From positions 293,231 through 357,230 of the forward strand of contig VXAI01000447.1 of NCBI GenBank assembly GCA_013399305.1: a stretch of 64,000 nt of DNA, given 5' to 3'. Position numbers and translations under genes: made by a program. The stretch comes from Rostratula benghalensis (taxonomy: Eukaryota > Chordata > Aves > Charadriiformes > Rostratulidae). The notes beneath the pieces are model-generated. The model did no database searches and was not told the DNA's origin. It saw only the letters and a list, made by a program, of their open reading frames with translations. This document shows positions 53,089-64,000 of the stretch, piece after piece. The number at the start of each line of letters is the position of its first letter. Positions within the stretch are counted from its first letter, which is position 1.

Positions 53089-56000
53089 AAGCCCAGTTTG
53101 AGGAGTGAACATCTCCTGGGAGCAGGACCCCGTGTGCGAGTGCTGTGACCCTCAGTATGGGCTCAGGCAGACCCTACCTCGCTGGCACTGCAAGGTGGGT
53201 GATCCAGGCATCCTGGGATGGGATGGCAACCTGGGCTAGGGAAGGACAATTGAAGTTACTGCTCCCTGGGTATGAAAATAGCTCCTGTACCACTCAAAAC
53301 CACCTACAGGCAGAGTGGAGCAGTGGGAAGGATGGACCAGTGCCAGGAGCAAACCCCACTGTCTGCCAGGTCTAACAGCTCCACGGGGTCTCTTTGTGAC
53401 CCTGGGTCAGGGTGGCAGAGGAGGGGAGTCAGTCCCTCAGCTTTGCTTTGCAGGATGTGACACTGCAAGGGTCAGAACCCTGAGAACATTAATGGGCAGC
53501 AGTGGCCCTGACCAGCTTCACCTGGACCCACACCTGTGGGCTCAGGAGCTCTATTTAAGGCCAGACCAGGGCCTCAGGCTTCTCCTGAACTGTGCTGGAG
53601 GAGTGCTGGTCTCCAGTGCAGCCATAGTAGTGTCTGACCCTTGGTCCTGATTTCAACCTGCTGACTGTCCTCCTGGCTTGGTATCAACCCTGCCCCATCA
53701 CTATGGCCCTGCCTCTAGTGCTCCTGGACCTCATCTTAGCCCAGGTGGGTAGACTGACTTCCCAGCTTGACCTGGGATCTGCCTCATCACTGAGGTATTG
53801 ACTTATGATCTGTGCTGTTGGGGGGTCCTTGCTGCCACCTCTGTGTCTGTGCTGTTCCTCTTATGGCCCAAAGGCACAGATCCAAATGTCTGGCCTGGAC
53901 TAGGATAGAGATGCAGATATGGGGCAACAATGAACCCCTTAGCCCTGCCCTACACATGCTGCTGAGAACATCAGGGACCCCTTTCAGCCTCAGCACTGCT
54001 GGGATCGATTGGTCAGAACCTGTGTTAGTGGAATATTGCAGCTGTAGACCCCTGATGTGGTGGGGTTGCAGGTGGAGAGGATGCCCTCTCCCTGTGGTGC
54101 TGAGGGACTTGCAGGTACCACCTTCCCATGAGTGACCTCTCCGATGGAGCAGCTCCTATGTCCCTACAGCTGCTGACCAGCCCTGCTGCCATCCCACTTC
54201 CACCAGTCCCGCTCCAAATGAATGTGTGGTGAAGGGTTGAAAGCTTGGTTGAGACCCCCAAAGGGAGCACAAAGCTGATCCTGTGGATCCCTGGCGGGGA
54301 GGGGAACCCAAACCAACAAACCAGGCTCCAGAAGGTGTTGCCTGGGCACCCTGTGGAGAGGTGAGATGTGTTACCAGGTTCAGCAGAAGCTGGGGGCTCC
54401 CAAATTCCCCTGAGCCCTGCCCGCCCTGGGCAGGGGAGCTCTGTTGAGGGCTGGGGAGATCAGTTTTCCCCCTGTGACAGCTTCTCGCTCATGAGCTGAG
54501 GCTGTGATGTGAGAAAGCGTCTGAGGGGGGCAATATTAGGCCACTGTTTTCTACTGTTCAGTCCCAACTACGCTATCTCTAAGAAGGTTGGGATTGGGAA
54601 AAGCTTTTCTTTTTGCCATTGCAGTGAAGATGGGGCACATGGCGCTGACCTGTGGCATCACAGCCCTTCTGAGAAACGCTGTCCTCAGTTCCTCTCTGTC
54701 CTTTAGTGGCCTGGGTGGCAGTGTCTGGCCCAGTGCTCATAATCTAATTACCTGGCTTATGCTGGGGGCTGGAGGGCAGCTCAGCCTCCCCCACTGCAAC
54801 ACGTGCAGCTAAACCTCAAGCACGCAGGTTCTCCTCTGGGGCTGGAGAAGCTTGGCCATGCTGGTCACTTGTCCTGGATCCTTGTTACTCTGCCCTGATG
54901 CAGTGACTCTGCAACTTTTAGATGGTACTTGGCCATGGGACAGAGTGTGAAAACTGATCCAGCTCCTTCAGGGCTGGAGTGGCCTGTGAGGATGGAAATC
55001 TGCTTCCAACCCAGCCCTGGAATAACAGAGCTGGAGCAGCACTGTGGGTTTGGGGCTGCAGAGCTCTGCATACGTGTAAAACTGCACAAGCCTTGGCTCC
55101 CTGGGCCCTGCTTTGCAGAGATAAAATCGGAGTTGTCAGCCCGTGTGTCTCCTGGTCCTTGTTCAAAAAGTGGATTTGAATTGAGACCTGTGTTACAATG
55201 CCACAGCTGGGCTTGCACTTAGCCTCGGGAGCGTTCCTCTGCTCTATGATGACCACCTCGAGAGATCAGGGCAGCTCTGCTCAGCATGGGATTTCCTCAA
55301 GAGAAGCACTGGAGGAAGGGGTGTGGGGGGAACTCGTTCCGGATGGGACCTGGCTCGGTCCCCTCCTCCAGCAGGTCCCAGTGTGACAGGCTGTACCGCT
55401 GGCTTGGGCTGGTCCAGTGGTGCAGGACAGCTCAGGTAGGTCTGAGTGGGGCACTGGGATTATGTTCCAGCCCCAGCCTGGACATCGTGCCACTACTTCT
55501 GCGGAGGTTTGATCTACAGGTGGCCTGTGCCTTTTGAGATGGTGCTCAAAACCCTCAGGAGAAGCATGTTGTGTGCCAGGCTGGGCTGAATTTGGGTGCA
55601 AATCTTGGTCTCTGGTGCATGATGCCTACAAGGAGGGCACCATCTACCTCCATGGCAGGGGGAGAAGGACCTGTTCCCCCTCCCTGCAGAACAACAAGGA
55701 TGGCTCTGCCCTGCCTCACCCCTTGGCTCCTCTGAGTGCTCCTGAAAGGCTTTGCTCAGGGCAGCAGCGCTGTGGTGCTGAGTCCCAGCTCTGTCACCCA
55801 GTGCCTTGAATAGAGGATGTGTTTATTTAAAGAACGACTGAACAGAGGAATGTGACCCAGCAATGACCGCACCCCCTTATTGCTGGGAACTGGACCAAGC
55901 TGCACTGGGACCTGCCCCACTGTGGTGCAGGGACCCACTGGGACCTGCTGGAGCATGCCTGGTTCCATCCTGCTCTTCTCTCCAGGTTTTCCGTTGTGAG

Positions 56001-58065
56001 AATTGGAGCCAAGGCAGGGAGGGACTGGTGTGTGCTTAGGCTGGGCCCCTCTGGGGTGAAGGCACCATCAGGGTCTCCTGTCCCACAGAGTGGAGGCCTC
56101 TGGGCACTGGCCCAGGCAGTGGGGAAGGAAGGGGGACATCTCATCCCAACCAGCTGCTGGTGGAAATGCAGCTCCAGTCCTGAGAGCAGCATCAGATTCA
56201 GTAATTCCCTGGCAGCAAAGCCTTCCTCCAGTTCCCAAGGCATCACCCATTGTGGTGACGATGTTGGGTTTCTTCCAGCATGCTTGGCCAGGGAAGCCTT
56301 GTACCTATCTACCCACTTATCTCCTGACCTCCTCAGGATGATCTTGGCTGATAAATGTGTTGGCCTTACCCACAGGAGGAATTGCAGGGCAGACAGAGCT
56401 CAAAGGCCTGGGAGGAGATGAGCTGGCTGCACCTCACCTCTGTGGCATGGCCATGTGAACCCTGTTTTCATTTGTGGTGATATTATCTTTGGTCTTGAAC
56501 TCACACACTTGATTTTAATGCTGTGAAACAGGCTGATGAAGCAGGTAGGGCAGAGGGAAGGGAGGTGCTCCTGCTGAAGTGAAGCTGTCCCATGCTGTGA
56601 GGATTGTGTGCTCCTCTCTTTGGTAGCCACCATGCCCATCTGTGACCTGAAGAGCTGGGTGAGAGTGGGGCTGCCTTTATCCTTGGGCAATCCACAGCAT
56701 CCAGGGTGGGCTTTGGAGGTGTTTTCAGGTTTGAAACGCTGCCAGAACCAGACCACTGCTTTTTCCCACAACCCAAAGCAGTGGCTCTGTATTTCTCTGC
56801 CTCTTCTCTGCTGTATCACCCTTGAAGCTGTGCCATACCAATGTCCTGTGGGCCCTGGGGCAGCCTGATGTCTCCATAACTCTATTCAAGCATCCCTTCT
56901 GGTCCAGAAGATGTGCAGAGAAGGTTAAAATACATTATAATGGCCTGATGCTTGGTGCAAATTGGCCCTCTGTGTTACAGCCTTAATCCAGTTAGGGGAT
57001 CAGCATGGCAGGCTTGCAGTGGCCTACGTGGCTTTGCCAGCGGCTGCATCCCAGAATGTGCCTCTCTGCCTGGGCATCTGTGCAGGGCATGGTGTCATCA
57101 GCCAGGTGTGCACTTCTGTCCTGCTTGGAAATGCCCCACAGTGGGGAAAATGCAACCTCATCTGTACCCTGGGATACACCTTAGGGGAGCAAGCGGCGAG
57201 GGGGGAGTCCACCATGGGGATGAATAGATCTTTCTCTGTTTGGGCTAGTACTGCTTTTAATGGTGCAAGGGTTATGGTTTCTTTGGGAGCAGCACCAGGC
57301 AGGAGCAAGGCAGTGGCAGCTCTTGGGTATGCCCCAGTAGCCATCAGCCCTCTGAGGGACTGCTTGGTGGCACCCTGTGCCTGCCCTAACGCTGTCAGTG
57401 TTGCAGTGTATCAGCATCCTTCCGAAAAGCCCATCACCCGTGCTCTGCCAGCAGAGAGCTGGGGGAGAGTCTGCCTGGGACCGTGGTGTGATGCAGGACC
57501 TGCTTCTGCTTTTGGAGGCTGGTGTTGGGTCTGCTTCCAGCTCCTTTGAGAGCAGAGGGGAAAGGAAGTCCCTTCGGGGAGCAGGGTGGCTCCTCAGCTG
57601 AGGCTTTGCCTTTCCCATTGACCGCAGGGTCCTGTGATCCTCAGCAGGAACCAAGCGGGTCACAGCTGAGTTCCCACCAGTGACTCCAGCGTGGGGACTG
57701 GGGATGGCTTGCCCTGGGGCAGAGGTTCTCCCTGCCCTGTGGGGAAGCTGCAGAAGTTAAATGGGAAACGCTGTGATAAGTTAGGGTTTTGTCTCAAAAC
57801 CAAAAATTTTGCAGAAGCAATGGATGTTTGGGCTGAGAGCATCCACTCTTGCAAAAATGAGCACTATAGCTGTATACTGTGGTTATACAGGACATCAGCA
57901 TTTATAGTTACTTACTGGTACAATCTAAACACTTTTTCCTCTCTTACCCACTTACAATGGGCTGTAGTGGGACACTCATTGGTATCTGATTATAAACAAA
58001 CAAGCAAAAACACTCGCACACAAAAAGCCCAAACCCAAACAAAAACCTCAAACCAAACAGAAGTA

Positions 58066-58138
58066 CTTTTTTTTTTTTCTTGAAAATTTTTTTTTTTTTT
58101 TAGCGCACTTTTTAGGGATTTTTTTTTTTTTTTTTTTG
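58066..58138. repeat. T-rich low-complexity tract
   Basis: Three poly(T) runs separated by short interruptions. Confidence 0.9.
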
Positions 58139-61100
58139 AAAGTTGCTTGTGGGTGTCAGCAGCAACCCTGACACACAGCTGGGCTTAGCCTGTAGGGGGA
58201 AGAGAAAGGGAGCAGATTTCAATATAAACACTGGGAAATAAGATCTTGGAATATCTTCCAAGATCAGTTTTACTGCTACTTTGCTGCCTGGGATTTTCCT
58301 CAGGACACAAAAGATAAACAATCAGCAGCAGAGACTGGAGCCATGGGCAGGCTGTGCAGAGGAGGAGCTGCTTTCCCTCCGGGGGTGGCCCCAGAGCATC
58401 CTCATGCAGTGCCTTGTACTTGACCAGATGACCCCAAGCATGAGAAGTGTCCCTGTCCCCCTTAACATCCCTGCTAGCCTGGGCTGGATTCCACACATGG
58501 TAATTCAGCCTGGGGTGGCTTTTACATCCCCCAGCCCTGTTGTGTGCACTGATCCCTCACTTCAGCAGCCCCAGGGAAGCCCCAGGTGCTCCTGCAGCTG
58601 CCCAGATGTGCACCCTCCTGCCTGCGTTCCTGGGACTGCTTGGTTAAGCCCAGCTGAGTGTCACTCACTGCCCTGAACTGGGAGCATCTCCTGAGCTCTG
58701 TGAGCAGTGATGTGAACCGAGTGAGCAAAATCACACCAGGGCACTTTGTAACTGTTTCCCCCGCCCGAGTTGTTGTTTACTTCCTATTCCTAATGGTGAA
58801 GCTCTGGGGAACATCTGCTGTGCTGAAGGAACAGAGGGGTTTGGTCTTTTCTCACCTTCAAAAGCATCATTCCTCAAAGCTGAACGCAGCATGGGGCTGG
58901 CTCTCTTCTCAGGGACTCAAAGGTTTGCCCAAAATGGAAGGTAAAGAAAATGCTGAAGCATTGGGCTGCCCCAGAAGTCCAAGCAAAGGTTTGGGGTGGG
59001 AAAACAAAAAAAGGTCCCTGTCTGTGTCCCCCTGGCTTCCTGGGTAGGAAATCACCATCAGCCATTGAATCAACAGACTCTTGTTCTTCCTGAGCCTTCC
59101 AGCTGCAGGAAGGTGTGGTGTCCTCTGTAGGAAAACATTTATTTAATATCAGCAGTACAGCAGTTGTTGCAACCACCCGATTAAGCTGGTGGTAAAGATG
59201 GATAAAGTGGATCAGGGTCAGGTCAATTAAAGTCAGCCCAAGCCTTATTTCTAGGGCTCTGCAACACAGCTGAGTGCAATAAAAACTCTATGTGGTCCTG
59301 GTGTTGACACTCCTGGAAAGAGCTGAGTCTGCAGTGTGTATGTATTTGCTAAGCAGAAAAAAAACATAAAAAAAACCCCTTAGTGCACCATTCCCAGTTG
59401 ACTGGGCCAGTTCAGCTCCATTTGCTTCTTTCTATCCTTTTCCAACAACTCTTCTCCTGGCAGAAAATTACCTGCATGGTTTTGGTTTTGGGGGTTTTTT
59501 TACCTTGTTATTTGCTTGAATTTCAAATAAAGGCTCTAACTGACCTCTGTCCTTCCTGTGTAGGTAGCAAGGCTGTGCGCCCACAAAAGACCATTAGAAA
59601 GCACCGTGTGTTCACACTGGGACCATTTATGCTACAGATGCTTTGAACCAGAAATCAGACCTTCTATATATGTGACATTGTGGGATGCTCTCCAGGCAAA
59701 TCAGATGATTTGGGGCTTTTTTTTTAAATTGGTTTCTAAAAAAACCTGTGATGTGAAGGTGAAATGGTTTATGTGAGCCAGAGCTTGCCTTGCCTGGGGA
59801 CAATTTCACACCCAGTTGCTAATTTGCACACTCAAGGATTTTATTTCTGTCCAGATCCTCTGTGCACGCCCAGGGGAGTCTTGCCCAAATTCAGTGCTTA
59901 CAAAGCTTTGGGAGCCTGGAGAATCTCACTTTTTGGAGGCTCCAGAAATCACAAGTTTTAGGACATAAAATACCTGCTGTTTATTCCTACTGGTTTCCCA
60001 AAGGCCTGGTTTAGTGCTACTCCATCCCACGGGCTACTGAAAGCCCTGAGCTGTGCTGGCACTGTCCTTGGCAGCTAACAGTTACTTTCCCCTGCCAGTC
60101 ACTATTTGGTAAGGAATATTTTTGCCAGTTAACTCTAATTAAGGTGCTTTCATCTCTACAGTATGGATGCAGTCAGGGCATCTCTGAAAGGTGGTACTTA
60201 ATAAAAAAGAACATGTTGATGAACTTTCCTCCCTAGCCAAGCCCTGTGCTTTTCCCACGGGCTTCACTGCAGTGCACATACCCAAGTGACCTTGGGATTT
60301 GAGCTCAAAACCTGCTGTTTTCTCAATGCCTACTTGGCTTTGGGGCAGAAATTCCATCACTGCTCTCATGGCAAAGCTGGGGAGGAGTAACAAGGGGCGC
60401 TGGTGACATTTCCTTGTGGAGCAAAGAGTCTGCAGCATGCCCTGCTTTCGCTAAGCAGTGCCTAGCACCAGTTTAGAGTCCCCTCTTTCAGGGCTGCTTG
60501 CTCTCCTGGGCTGTTTCATGTCATCCTGCTGGGGCAGCAGCACGGCTGTGACAGCACAGGGCTGGAGGAGCGCCCAGCCTTCCCTGTCCCCACAGGCAGG
60601 ACTCTGGTGTAGCTAATCCTCTGCTGCCAGCTTCCACAAACAGTGTCCCTCTGGTGTAAACACAGCTGGGAGAGAAGAGGGAACTTAATTTTCAAACCAT
60701 TTGTGGTAGCCTTCACACCTACAGCCCCAAGTCCTTTCTCCGCTTACACAGCGATACGAGTGGTAGGAGTATTTTACACTGATTTCCATCTCCAAGGCTT
60801 CCCACAGACCTGGCCTGTGGTCTGGGGACACCTCACCTGAGCAGGTGAATTCCAGTCATGCAGAACAAGGCCATGATCCCAATCTCGGCAGTGATTTTGG
60901 AAACATCACCTGTTTATAATGCCCTCCAGGCAGCTTGGATCTCATCCCCCATGGGAGCTATGCCAGAACCCAAGGGATGTTCCTCAAAGCTCACTCTGGG
61001 GAGTGGTTCCACCTTGCAGATTTGCCTTTAGTTAAAGGGATACAACTGTGGATGCTCCAAAACTGGAGCTCTGCTTCCTCTGGTACCAGAGAAGCCGTGC

Positions 61101-61752
61101 TCGGTGAGGAGGAGCAGGACATCTTGCCCTGCTGTCTCTCAATGATGTGGGCTGCCATGTGCATCACCCAGGGGAGAGGAAGGCTAGAGGCAGAGCAGCA
61201 GTGCAAAACGTGGTCAGGTCACAAAAAAAAACTGAAAGAAAACACTGAGCACGAGTTTGCAGGTGTGTGAGGAACCAAACAAAGCCCCCCAAAAGCCACC
61301 GGCCACAAGAAGCGTGTCACCGAGCAGCAGCTTTGTAGGCAGGAGAGAGGGTGAGGGCTGAGTGCTCCTAAACTGAACAATTGAGTCCTTTTTAGGTTTA
61401 AAAAAATATTGTTGCATTGCCTTAAGACTGCAAATCAAAGCCGGGGATCGCATTCCAGCCCTGCCACTTGCCTTTTGTGGTGCATTTTCCTTCGATGTTA
61501 TCGGCAGAGGAGCGACCCCGCCCGGGCTGCGGGCTCCCCAGGGAAACGCGGGGGGAGGCCGGGGAGGGGGGAGTTAGGAGCGGGGGCTCTGCCGGGCGGG
61601 ATTTCAGGGACCGGAGGGGGACACAGACACCCCGCCGAGGCGCCGCGGGGGGGGACGGGACCGGGGCGGGGCGAGGGCGGCCGGGGCGGAGCGGGGCGGC
61701 GGGCGCGGAGCGGAGCGGAGCGGTGCGGGGCAGCGGCGGCGGCAGCAGCAGC

Positions 61753-61788
61753 ATGGAGCGGGGGGTGCGCGTTTTCGGGGACCCCAAG
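61753..61788 (+). CDS. ADA: ADA exon 1, adenosine deaminase N-terminus (partial gene)
   Basis: ATG opens twelve codons, MERGVRVFGDPK, then CCCAAG|GTGAGG gives a splice donor. Human ADA exon 1 likewise encodes only MAQTPAFDKPK and ends at the same codon boundary before VELHVHLDG. Placement in a CpG island and the expected orientation next to CCN5 support the call. ADA deaminates adenosine and deoxyadenosine in purine salvage; the catalytic residues lie in exons outside the window. Exon 2, with the HVHLDG zinc-binding motif, is not found before the window ends, so intron 1 exceeds 2.2 kb. Confidence 0.82.
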
Positions 61789-64000
61789 GTGAGGTGGAGG
61801 AGCTGAAGGCACGGGGCTGGGAACCGGGACGTGCACCGGGTGTGAGGTGCTGTACACCGGGACTGGGAGACCGGGATGTGTACCGGAGCTGGGAACCGGG
61901 ACGTGCACCGGGATGAAGGCACCGTGGGTGGGAGCTGGGTCGTGCGACGGGGCCGAGCCGCCACACGTGCCCTGGGGTGAGAACCGGGTCGAGCCCCGGT
62001 GTGCGGCGGGCTGAGAGCCGGGGCATGCCCGGGACACGGCGGGGGGTTGTGCCCTGAGGTTCCACTCGGCGGAACCAGCCGGGGGCTGCGCTGCCCCTGC
62101 CCGCTGCTCCCCGCGGGGACACGTAGGGGCTGCCCGCGGTGCCCCGGGTGTCCCGGGCATCCCGGTATCCCGCTGCTGGAGCGGTGCCGGTCCCTTGGCT
62201 CCTCCGGGCGGGAGATGCGCTGGTGGCGTGGCTGGGACATGGCTGGGGAAGAGGTAAGCCCTGAAGGATCCAAGAGTCGAACCGTTGCCTTTTTTTTTTT
62301 TTTTAAATGCTTTATCTTTTTTTTTTTTTTTTTTTTCATGAGAGTTTGGGTTTTTTGCTGTTTTATTTTTTGGTGTTGGTGTCTTTCCGTCTTAAACATC
62401 TAGTTGAGTGATTCCTCAGATACCCGAGATACTGTCTTGGTGACTGCTGTCAGAGGGTGCTCCAGTCTTTCACCATGTGCTGCATAAGTACATGGCAAGT
62501 AGGATCACACAGTAACATATTTATTAATCAGATTGAAAAAAAAAAAAAACAACAACCCAACTGGTGAAGAAGATGAAACAAATGTGGTTAGCAATAGCCC
62601 TGTATCTGATGGCAGAGCTCTCTCTGCTGCAGAACAGCTGAACTCTTGGGCTGTGGGCTGGGTAAGCTGTTGCACGGGGGAGCACATTTTCTCTGCCTGG
62701 CTACCTTTGAGCTCTGGTGACCAGGCAGGGTTGGGCTCTTGGTGGGCAGAGGAAACCAAGAACAGTGATGTGAGGGTCGTGGTGGTCTGCTCTGGGAGAA
62801 GCTGATAGTGACAATTGCATATAGCTTTCCCAGGGAAGAACGTTCCCTCTGAAAAACCCAAAGTTGGGCTTTTTTTTGCCATTGTTTGCATCCCCTACTG
62901 CTCCCAAACTACTTCTCCTCCAGTTTGAGCTCACACCAGAAATGTCTAGTGTGCTTGGAAAAGCCTGTGTGCACGGATCTGGTTTGTGCTTGCATGAGGT
63001 TTCCTTCTCATCAGCTTCACTAGACCAAAAGCTGGTGGTTCACCCCACAGCTTAAAGTCACTGATTTAAAACTTTTGGCCGAAAGAAGCAAGTTCTTCTT
63101 TCACTTGTGCTTCTTCCCGCTTTTCCAGTGCGTGCAAGAGTGGGATGCTCAAGAGAGAGACCTGGGAAAAACCGTGCAGGGTTTGACCACGGAGATCAGA
63201 CTTGTGTTGTCTGGGTGCCGGCGATGATGAGACTGGTTTTCCTGAGTCAGGCAGTCCCTTTCAGTCCTGTGAACCTGCTAAGTCAGGCTTGGGAGGAAAA
63301 AAAACGGGTCTGAAGGCAGTTAATGAGCCCTATTCATCCCCCTCGACCCTCTGCCATTGGGAATGATCAGTTTTGTGTTTTAGAGACGCTTCTGGTAAGC
63401 AGAGCAGCTTCGAGCCCTGGCTGAATGTGGGGCCGGGGCTGCCTCTGCATTTTTTGGGAACTCGCTGACTCCTGTCTACTGCAGTGGATGAACTGGGAGC
63501 TGCTGGGGCGGGTGGGGGGGGGGGGGGGTGATTTTGTACCCTGCTTATCATAGGCTGTGAAGAGGCAGAAAAGACTGCTGTTCCTCCATCAGCCTCTTCT
63601 CTCTCTGCTTCACAACTAGAGTGGAGATGATGTTCCTTGCTGCTGGCTCCTCTCCCTGCAGGCCAGCCCCAGCTCGGGGGCTCTGGGACATGTGGCTCTT
63701 TCTCCTGTGGTTCCTGTGTATCTTGAGGCACGTTGTGGGGAGTAGGATGGGCACGGGGGCTTCTGGGGACAGCCCCAGTTTTCCCAGCAGCTCTGCCACT
63801 GGATGCTTGTTGCCCAAATAAGCCCAGGTGGCACTGGGCAGAGGTTCCTGGAAGCCCTCCCAGGTCACACTGTGTGTGTCACAGCATACCAAGGCCTGTC
63901 CCTGTCCAAAGGGAGAGAGTTGTCTCCAATTTGCCTGTTGTACCTGGGCATGGGAGAGGTGCCCAGAGCTGGCTGTAGCTGTGTGTGCCTGTCAGTGGTG
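61789..64000 (+). other. ADA: ADA intron 1 (partial)
   Basis: Intronic sequence to the window edge. It begins GC-rich with a minisatellite-like stretch and then contains poly(T) runs (about 62290-62305, 62319-62336), a poly(A) run near 62537 and a poly(G) run near 63514-63528. No further ADA exon is recognised. In mammals intron 1 of ADA is long and holds enhancers. Confidence 0.7.
61815..61955. repeat. degenerate ACCGGG-core minisatellite in ADA intron 1
   Basis: Imperfect units around GGGAACCGGGACGTGCACCG recur with irregular spacing just after exon 1. The core resembles the array beside KCNK15 exon 1. Confidence 0.6.

Larger units (their letters stand above)
40300..61480. other. long intergenic region between CCN5 and ADA
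   Basis: Twenty-one kilobases separate the divergent CCN5 and ADA starts. No coding gene was recognised on either strand; the longer open frames (47.7-48.4 kb, 56.96-57.55 kb) match no family. Contents listed separately are a CCCAT microsatellite, a GC-rich block near 52 kb, an 18-bp repeat near 53.06 kb and a T-rich tract near 58.1 kb. In human this interval contains regulatory DNA for ADA; equivalent sites cannot be identified here without alignment. Confidence 0.6.
61490..62230 (+). promoter_or_regulatory. ADA: ADA CpG-island promoter
   Basis: Very GC-rich sequence with dense CpG and several GC boxes (GGGGCGGGGCG about 61664-61674, and GGGGCGG copies to 61700) directly upstream of the ADA start codon, then a short GCGGA repeat (about 61705-61724). 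No TATA box is evident, in keeping with the Sp1-dependent TATA-less promoter known for mammalian ADA. Confidence 0.75.

Noticed and set aside
53460..54200. CT-rich segment that resembles degraded dispersed repeat
   Set aside because: I could not recall a specific repeat family with confidence; a RepeatMasker run with an avian library would decide.
56962..57549. 195-codon + strand frame with a GTG start
   Set aside because: No ATG at the start and no recognisable domain.
61789..64000. Search for ADA exon 2 (HVHLDG zinc-ligand motif)
   Set aside because: Not present in any frame up to the window end.

Overview
The window is vertebrate, almost certainly bird, nuclear DNA. Genes are sparse and split by GT-AG introns. 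One repeat is a clear CR1 LINE with readable reverse-transcriptase sequence, and several promoters are CpG-rich. The gene set (KCNK15, CCN5, first exon of ADA) matches the RIMS4 / KCNK15 / CCN5 / ADA neighbourhood known from human chromosome 20q13, with the same relative orientations. The species cannot be told from the sequence.

Layout from left to right. About 1-7.7 kb has no recognisable coding exon and ends at a + strand polyadenylation signal (7706-7711) followed by a T-rich tract. By synteny it may be the 3' UTR or downstream flank of RIMS4 (inference). About 9.65-16.0 kb is KCNK15 on the - strand: a two-exon K2P (TASK-type) channel of 398 aa with a CR1 insertion in its intron, a long 3' UTR, and a 208-base assembly gap just upstream of the start codon. 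About 16.6-28.2 kb is intergenic. About 28.2-30.9 kb is an intact single-exon P2Y-type G-protein-coupled receptor on the - strand, with a probable assembly duplication in its 3' flank. About 31.2-34.5 kb is intergenic and contains a long inverted repeat. About 34.5-40.2 kb is CCN5 (WISP2) on the - strand: four coding exons, 254 aa, signal peptide + IGFBP + VWC + TSP1 and no C-terminal cystine knot, with a TATA/CRE-like/inverted-CCAAT promoter. About 40.3-61.5 kb is a 21-kb non-coding interval with one orphan CpG-rich block. At 61,753-61,788 lies the first coding exon of ADA on the + strand inside a CpG island; the rest of the window is ADA intron 1.

The genes do not form a pathway in the bacterial sense. 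KCNK15 would set background K+ conductance, CCN5 is a secreted matricellular protein, and ADA degrades adenosine. The P2Y-like receptor would sense an extracellular nucleotide, so its closeness to ADA is suggestive but may be chance. I found no CRISPR array, tRNA, rRNA or clearly new molecular system. The most biologically interesting item is the P2Y-like receptor between KCNK15 and CCN5, which I do not know from the human locus.
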